Shown here piece after piece: positions 39,784-44,357 of a stretch of 44,357 nucleotides of DNA (the first letter of the stretch is position 1; the number at the start of each line of letters is the position of its first letter). A model generated the notes under the pieces. It worked only from the letters and a program-made list of their open reading frames with translations, was not told where the DNA came from and did no database searches. The stretch spans positions 1 to 44,357 of the forward strand of contig NZ_CASFWU010000027.1 in NCBI RefSeq assembly GCF_949298305.1. The letters are read 5' to 3'. A program made the translations under genes and the position numbers. Source of the stretch: an uncultured Bacteroides sp. (lineage in GTDB: Bacteria > Bacteroidota > Bacteroidia > Bacteroidales > Bacteroidaceae).

Positions 39784-40347
39784 TTAGTATCTGTCTTCGT
39801 CGTAGGGATTGCCGCCGCTGCCTTCGTCAAAGCCTTCGAAGCCGTCTTTGTCGAAGTCTTCCATGTCGAAGTCCTGGTCGCCGTAGAAGTTCTCGTCCAG
39901 GTCGAGGGCGGCGCTGTTCTTGGCCTCGAACTCATTGAAGTCAACAGTCTGTTTGGGCGCTTCGCCTTCGCTCTTGGTGCATTTGGCTCCCTTCATGTTC
40001 TTGCCGGTGATGATTTCGCTGAGTTCGATGAAGAAGCAGCGTTCGGTCATGTAGTCGAATACGTAGAGCAGCTTCTGCTTTTCGTCCTCCACCAGTTCGC
40101 TGATGGGTGTTTCCTTCATCACCCAGCTGTCTATTTCCGGATTGTCGTCCATCTCTTCCAGGGTTACTTCCTTCTCTTTTTCCCAGTCTTCGTCGCAGAT
40201 GAAGAACGAGGTCATCTGGTCGTCGGTATATCCGGTAGCCTTCAGGATTGCTTCGTGGAAGTCGTAGAAGGTGGCTTCCGGGTCTATCTGTATTTCTCTG
40301 ACGAAGTCGTCCGCCTCGTCGGAGATGATGGTAAATCTGTATATCAT
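39784..40347 (-). CDS. Plasmid pRiA4b ORF-3-like protein
   Basis: A 187-residue acidic protein. The first ~115 residues match the pRiA4b ORF-3 fold (PF07929): MIYRFTIISDEADDFVREIQIDPEATFYDFHEAILKATGY in positions 1-40, SFFICDEDWEKEKEVTLEEM, and LLYVFDYMTERCFFIELSEI. The tail (about 135-187) is low-complexity and very acidic (DLDENFYGDQDFDMEDFDKD). The function of the family is unknown; it is frequently found in this neighbourhood next to miaA in Bacteroides, as I recall. It lies 9 bases after lpxA and is probably co-transcribed. Confidence 0.85.
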   Translation of the reverse strand: MIYRFTIISDEADDFVREIQIDPEATFYDFHEAILKATGYTDDQMTSFFICDEDWEKEKEVTLEEMDDNPEIDSWVMKETPISELVEDEKQKLLYVFDYMTERCFFIELSEIITGKNMKGAKCTKSEGEAPKQTVDFNEFEAKNSAALDLDENFYGDQDFDMEDFDKDGFEGFDEGSGGNPYDEDRY

Positions 40348-40356
40348 GGTTGCTTG

Positions 40357-41133
40357 TTATTTTCCTCCGGGGATGATGCCTCGGGTTGAGTTCTTGATGA
40401 ATTCTACGATGTAAGTTATCTCAGGGGTCATTTCCATCTCCTCTTCAATCTTCTTCAGGGCGTCCGTGGTGTTCAGGCCGCTCTGGTAGATGATGCGGTA
40501 GGCGTTGTGGATGGACTCGATGGTTTCGTTGGAGAAACCGCGGCGGCGCAGGCCCACAATGTTGAGGCCGGCGTAGCAGATGGGCTCGCGTCCGGCAATG
40601 ATGTAAGGAGGTATGTCTTTGCTGAAGCGGCATCCGCCCTGTATCATGCCATATCCGCCCACGCGGCAGAACTGGTGCATCAGTACGTTGGCGCTGATGA
40701 TGGAGTTGTCGTCGATGACGATTTCACCGGCCATCTTGGTGGAGTTGCCTATGATGCATCCGTTGCCGATGGTAGCGTCATGTGCCACGTGTACCCCTTC
40801 CATCAGCAGGTTGTTGCTGCCCACGATGGTACGGCCTTTGGCGGCTGTGCCACGGTTGATGGTTACATTCTCGCGGATGGTGTTGTTGTCGCCAATTTCG
40901 GCAGTTGACTCTTCGCCCCTGAACTTCAGGTCCTGGGGAATGGCACCGATGACTGCGCCGGGGAAGATGGTGTTTCCGTTGCCGATGCGGCTGCCGTACA
41001 GAATGTTGGCATTGGCCATAATCCTGTTGTTGTCGCCGATGACCACATTCTTGTCAATGAAGACAAAGGGGGCAATTTCCACATTCTCGCCTATTTTCGC
41101 TTCGGGATGGATGTATGCTAAGGGACTGATCAT
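40357..41133 (-). CDS. lpxA: UDP-N-acetylglucosamine acyltransferase
   Basis: A 258-residue cytoplasmic acyltransferase for the first step of lipid A synthesis. It opens with hexapeptide repeats of the left-handed beta-helix (MISPLAYIHPEAKIGENVEI, NVVIGDNNRIMANANI). The catalytic His is H118 in GVHVAHDATIGN, matching H125 of E. coli. IPQDLKFRGEES and RVGGYGMIQGGCRF are further LpxA-specific marks, and residues 190-258 form the helical C-terminus. It follows lpxC/fabZ after a 101-base repeat-filled spacer. Confidence 0.95.
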   Translation of the reverse strand: MISPLAYIHPEAKIGENVEIAPFVFIDKNVVIGDNNRIMANANILYGSRIGNGNTIFPGAVIGAIPQDLKFRGEESTAEIGDNNTIRENVTINRGTAAKGRTIVGSNNLLMEGVHVAHDATIGNGCIIGNSTKMAGEIVIDDNSIISANVLMHQFCRVGGYGMIQGGCRFSKDIPPYIIAGREPICYAGLNIVGLRRRGFSNETIESIHNAYRIIYQSGLNTTDALKKIEEEMEMTPEITYIVEFIKNSTRGIIPGGK

Positions 41134-41137
41134 AATA

Positions 41138-41232
41138 TGAATGAAGAATTAAGAATGAAGAATGAAGAATTCAGAGGCTGCGCAGCGGAATGCGTCCCAA
41201 GGAAATTCTTCATTCTTCATTCTTCATTATTA
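41138..41232. repeat. Heptamer foldback between lpxC/fabZ and lpxA
   Basis: AAGAATG-type units (41140-41170) and inverted ATTCTTC units (41206-41228) with a loop containing GAGGCT, as at 39672-39783. In the transcript it would form a hairpin between two coding regions of one operon. Confidence 0.85.
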
Positions 41233-41234
41233 AT

Positions 41235-42620
41235 TTATTTGTTCTTTACTATCTGTGCCATGAACTCGGCTTCGCACACCACCTTTTCGCCGACGAAGAT
41301 ATAGCCTTTCATGGTGGATACACCGCGGCGGATGGGGGCCATCAGCTCTACGCGGAATATCAGCGTGTCGCCGGGCACCACTTTTTGGCGGAACTTTACG
41401 CCGTCTATCTTCATGAAATAGGTGGAGTAGCGTTCGGGCTCGTCGACGGAGTTGAGTACCAGCAGGCCGCCCGTCTGGGCCATGGCTTCTATCTGCAGTA
41501 CACCCGGCATCACCGGTTCCTGCGGGAAGTGGCCTTGGAAGAAGGGCTCGTTGGAGGTGACGTTCTTTACGCCCACGATGTAGTTGGCGCCTATTTCGAT
41601 AACCTTGTCCACCAGCTGCATGGGGTAGCGGTGGGGCAGGAGTTCGCGGATGCGGTTCACGTCCATGATGGGAGCGCGGTTGCAGTCGTAGGTCGGTGCC
41701 TGAATCTCGTGCAGGCGGATTTCCTTGCGCATCTGGCGGGCAAACTTGTTGTTGATGGTGTGGCCCGGACGGGTAGCGATGATACGTCCCTTGATGGGTT
41801 TGCCTATCAGGGCCATGTCGCCGATGACGTCGAGCAGCTTGTGGCGGGCACATTCGTTGGGCCATACCAGCGGCTTGTGGTTGATGTAGCCCAGGTGCTT
41901 GGCGTCCATGTGGGGTACGCCCATCACGTCGGCCAGTTTGTCGAAGTTCTCCTGCGACATCTCGCGTTCGTAGATGACAATGGCGTTGTCCAGGTCGCCT
42001 CCCTTGATGAGGCCTGCCTGGAGCAGGGGTTCGATTTCACGCACAAAGACGAAGGTGCGGCTGGCGGCCACTTCGTCCTTGAACTTGCCCATGTCTTCCA
42101 GTGTGGCAAACTGGTTGGGGAGTATGTTGGAATCGTATGAAACCAGAACGTTCAGGCTGAAGCTCTCGTCGGGCAGGACGATGATGGACGAGCCCGTCTT
42201 TTCGTCGCGGAACTCTATCTTGGACTTGATGATATAGAAATCCTTTACGGCATTCTGCTCCACGGTGCCCACCCGTTCTATTTCGTTGACATAATATTGG
42301 GCGCTGCCGTCCAGTATGGGGAACTCGGGTCCGTCCACCTGGATGAGACAATTGTCTATCCCCAGGGCGTAGAGGGCGGCCATTCCATGTTCGATGGTGC
42401 TTACCTTGACACCGTTCTTGGACAGCACGGTGCCACGGGTCGTTTCTGTCACGTTGTCTGCCACGGCTTCGATAACAGGTTGCCCCTCCAAGTCGGTACG
42501 TTGGATTTTATACCCGTGATTGTCCGGGGCAGGATTGAAAGTAACGGTCAGATTAAGTCCCGTATGAAGACCTTTTCCACTGAGTGAAAAGCTTTCTTTC
42601 AGAGTCTTTTGTTTCAACAT
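41235..42620 (-). CDS. lpxC/fabZ: LpxC-FabZ fusion: UDP-3-O-acyl-GlcNAc deacetylase / 3-hydroxyacyl-ACP dehydratase
   Basis: A 461-residue fusion typical of Bacteroidetes. Residues 1-300 are LpxC: MLKQKTLKESFSLSGKGLHTGLNLTVTF, the Zn-binding region with IEHGMAALYALGIDNC, DGPEFPILDGSA, and ECARHKLLDVIGDMALIG. From about 315 it is FabZ: IRELLPHRYPMQLVDKVIEI, FFQGHFPQEPVMPGVLQIEAMAQTGG with the catalytic His and Glu. LpxC commits UDP-GlcNAc to lipid A; FabZ supplies acyl chains for phospholipid and lipid A, so the fusion balances the two. The stop of lpxD is three bases upstream of this start. Confidence 0.95.
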   Translation of the reverse strand: MLKQKTLKESFSLSGKGLHTGLNLTVTFNPAPDNHGYKIQRTDLEGQPVIEAVADNVTETTRGTVLSKNGVKVSTIEHGMAALYALGIDNCLIQVDGPEFPILDGSAQYYVNEIERVGTVEQNAVKDFYIIKSKIEFRDEKTGSSIIVLPDESFSLNVLVSYDSNILPNQFATLEDMGKFKDEVAASRTFVFVREIEPLLQAGLIKGGDLDNAIVIYEREMSQENFDKLADVMGVPHMDAKHLGYINHKPLVWPNECARHKLLDVIGDMALIGKPIKGRIIATRPGHTINNKFARQMRKEIRLHEIQAPTYDCNRAPIMDVNRIRELLPHRYPMQLVDKVIEIGANYIVGVKNVTSNEPFFQGHFPQEPVMPGVLQIEAMAQTGGLLVLNSVDEPERYSTYFMKIDGVKFRQKVVPGDTLIFRVELMAPIRRGVSTMKGYIFVGEKVVCEAEFMAQIVKNK

Positions 42621-42623
42621 TTG

Positions 42624-43664
42624 TTACTTGTTTATTTGTTGTTTCAATTCGTTCAGTTCCTTGCGGAGCGCGTTTAGTTCCATGTACATGTCAGGCAATT
42701 TGCGGAAGACAGCCTGTGACTTGAAGTAGGGCTTCTGTTCCATGGGCGGCGTACCTATCAGCTGGCTGCCCTCCTTCAGGCTGCCGGGTACGCCCGACTG
42801 TGCGCCGAGGTTTACCTTATTGCCAATATGTATATGTCCTGCTATGCCTACCTGACCACCGAACATGCACCATTCGCCCACCTTCGTAGAGCCGGCAATG
42901 CCCACTTGGGCTGCCATCACTGTGTGCGAACCGATTTCGTCGTTGTGGGCTATCTGTACCAGATTGTCCAACTTGACGCCGCTGTGTACGACGGTGGCTC
43001 CCATGGTGGCACGGTCTACGCATGTGTTGGCGCCTATCTCTACATTGTCCTCCAGAATGGTGATGCCTATCTGGGGAATCTTTTCATAGCCTTCGGGGGT
43101 GGGGGCAAAGCCGAAACCGTCGGCACCGATGACGCATCCGGCGTGCAGGATGCAGCTGTTGCCCACGCGGCAGTCGTGATAGACGGTGACGTTGGCATAC
43201 AGGATGCAGTTGTCGCCCACTTTGGCGCCGCTTCCTACGGTGACGTGCGGGTGAATGACAGTATTGTCTCCGATGACCGCATGGTCTTCAATGCAGGCGA
43301 AGGGAGCGATGTAGACATCTTTGCCAATGCGGGCTGTTTCGGCCACGTATGCCTGCGGTGAGATGCCTGTGTGCTTGGGCTTGCTCTGCTCGTAGAGGGT
43401 GAGCAGTTTGGCGAGGCTTTCGTAGGCGTTGTCCACTTTGATCAGGGTGGCCTTCACTTCGTGCTCGGGCTCGAAGTCTTTGTTTACCAGAATGATGCTG
43501 GCCTTTGACTCATAGATGTAGGGAGTGTATTTGGGATTGGACAAGAAGGATATGGCACCGGGAATCCCTTCTTCGATTTTGGCGAAGGTGTGTACGGTTG
43601 CGTTCTCGTCTCCTACAATCTCTCCTTGTATGTAGGCCGCTATTTGTTTGGCTGAAAATTCCAT
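42624..43664 (-). CDS. lpxD: UDP-3-O-acylglucosamine N-acyltransferase
   Basis: A 346-residue third-step enzyme of lipid A synthesis. An N-terminal uridine-binding domain (MEFSAKQIAAYIQGEIVGDE, ISFLSNPKYTPYIYESKASI) leads into hexapeptide repeats (ETARIGKDVYIAPFACIEDH, VTVYHDCRVGNSCILHAGCV) and the catalytic LVQIAHNDEIGSHTVMAAQV; the C-terminal helix carries NALRKELNELKQQINK. The start MEFSAKQ at 43664 is the family start; an ATG 11 codons earlier is less likely. It is first of the lpx genes, 84 bases after the HD protein gene. Confidence 0.94.
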   Translation of the reverse strand: MEFSAKQIAAYIQGEIVGDENATVHTFAKIEEGIPGAISFLSNPKYTPYIYESKASIILVNKDFEPEHEVKATLIKVDNAYESLAKLLTLYEQSKPKHTGISPQAYVAETARIGKDVYIAPFACIEDHAVIGDNTVIHPHVTVGSGAKVGDNCILYANVTVYHDCRVGNSCILHAGCVIGADGFGFAPTPEGYEKIPQIGITILEDNVEIGANTCVDRATMGATVVHSGVKLDNLVQIAHNDEIGSHTVMAAQVGIAGSTKVGEWCMFGGQVGIAGHIHIGNKVNLGAQSGVPGSLKEGSQLIGTPPMEQKPYFKSQAVFRKLPDMYMELNALRKELNELKQQINK

Positions 43665-43748
43665 GTTTTTTCTCGCTAAATGGTTTTCAAAACACAAATA
43701 ACGGACTTTTTTTTTATATTTCCTTGTTCTTGGATGAATATTTTATAC

Positions 43749-44357
43749 TTACGCGTGAGACCGGTAGTAGCATAAGTAGTATTTTTTTACCTTCTTGGAC
43801 AGCAACGAGATGTTGAGCATGTCCGACGCATCGGCGATGTTGCGGATGGTGTCGTCCTTGTAGACAATGTCTATGCTGTCGTCGGCTGGGTTGTACATGT
43901 TTTTTTCGATGCTGGGGGTGGAGACAAAGTATCGGGCTTCTTCGGGCGAGATGTCCAGCCGACGGCTGATTTGCAGGGCCAGTTCCTTCTTCCTGTCCTC
44001 GCTGACGGGCTCGGTGGAGATTTCCACCTTGAAGAGACGGCGCTCCGTCATGCCCCGGCTCAGGGTGGAGAGCACCTTGTCCCGATGGTCGCACCATACC
44101 TTGAGTGACGTCCAGATGTCGTTGTCGTCCAGTCGGATGAATTGCTCCAGACACTCGGAGTCGGCATAGAAGCGTGTACGGTCGACATCGTTGTAGAGGA
44201 AGAAGCGCAGGGCAGGCGAGGCAAAGAGGTCTTCGCCCGCGGCGGCCAGTTCCTTGGCACGCAGCAGAGTGGCGATAAGCATCCGTTCGTAGGCCACGGA
44301 GGCCTTGTGCAGGTACACCTGCCAGTACATCAGGCGGCGGGCCATGAGGAAATTCTC
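43749..44357 (-). CDS. HD-domain phosphohydrolase, C-terminal part (runs off the window)
   Basis: The frame is open to the window edge: codons for ENFL precede the first ATG seen (44345). The visible ~202 residues (MARRLMYWQVYLHKASVAYE, IRLDDNDIWTSLKVW, MTERRLFKVEI, ISPEEARYFVSTPSIEKNMY, ending KKYYLCYYRSHA) match the C-terminal half of the dGTPase-like HD proteins that stand before lpxD in Bacteroides genomes. The HD residues themselves would lie outside the window, so catalysis cannot be checked. Its translation ends 84 bases before the lpxD start. Confidence 0.8.
   Translation of the reverse strand, partial: ENFLMARRLMYWQVYLHKASVAYERMLIATLLRAKELAAAGEDLFASPALRFFLYNDVDRTRFYADSECLEQFIRLDDNDIWTSLKVWCDHRDKVLSTLSRGMTERRLFKVEISTEPVSEDRKKELALQISRRLDISPEEARYFVSTPSIEKNMYNPADDSIDIVYKDDTIRNIADASDMLNISLLSKKVKKYYLCYYRSHA

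Overview
The window looks like a chromosome segment of a gut-type Bacteroidales (Bacteroidaceae-like). The support is a LpxC-FabZ fusion gene, a SusC-style TonB-dependent receptor without a SusD partner, a fimbrillin-like lipoprotein, many Cys-lipidated lipoproteins, and promoters of the Bacteroides type (TTTG or TTG, 19-20 bases, TAnnTTTG) in place of E. coli-type boxes. Most genes are GC-rich; the first ~3.2 kb is clearly AT-richer and probably has a different history. No rRNA, tRNA, CRISPR array or complete insertion sequence was seen.

Layout. 1-3.2 kb (+): a 41-residue microprotein, a large fimbrillin-like/beta-repeat lipoprotein and a DUF1573 lipoprotein. 3.7-9.0 kb (-): a TonB-dependent receptor followed by two tandem beta-helix lipoprotein units that overlap out of frame. 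9.2-12.4 kb (+): a YhcC-type radical SAM protein, an A-type flavodiiron protein and NagB. 13.1-16.5 kb (-): Sua5/YrdC, a PIF1-like helicase and a Cof-type HAD phosphatase. 17.2-20.0 kb (+): MenA, a CPBP membrane protease and a PatB/MalY-type C-S lyase. 20.2-27.2 kb (+): an outer-membrane porin-like protein, an imelysin lipoprotein, a diheme DUF1111 lipoprotein and a fused ResB/CcsA cytochrome c synthetase, which together look like one envelope system probably tied to iron. 27.9-29.2 kb (-): a hemerythrin/ScdA-like protein overlapping a LuxR-type regulator whose receiver domain lacks the phosphoacceptor Asp. 29.8-33.3 kb (+): BlaI repressor, BlaR1/M56 metallopeptidase, a TonB-C-domain protein and a thioredoxin-like protein. 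33.9-37.3 kb: a repeat island with MITE-like elements, a signal-less BspA/DUF285 protein, a chimeric TonB-C gene and a structured-RNA candidate. 37.5-38.7 kb (+): a secreted Ntn hydrolase. 38.8-44.4 kb (-): the lipid A cluster HD hydrolase, lpxD, lpxC/fabZ, lpxA, then a pRiA4b-like protein and miaA.

The intergenic DNA is unusually structured. Five arrays have an exact 22-bp period; many spacers hold 7-, 8- or 14-bp tandem tracts, some of which run into gene ends and encode protein termini; and there are several inverted-repeat elements, two of which look like non-autonomous (MITE-like) families. The clearest evolutionary event is at 35.8-36.7 kb: a 197-bp promoter, leader and signal-peptide block of the hydrolase gene has been joined, at a 10-bp microhomology, to a truncated copy of the TonB-C gene. 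Positions and motifs were read by eye; family assignments rest on motif recognition, not searches.
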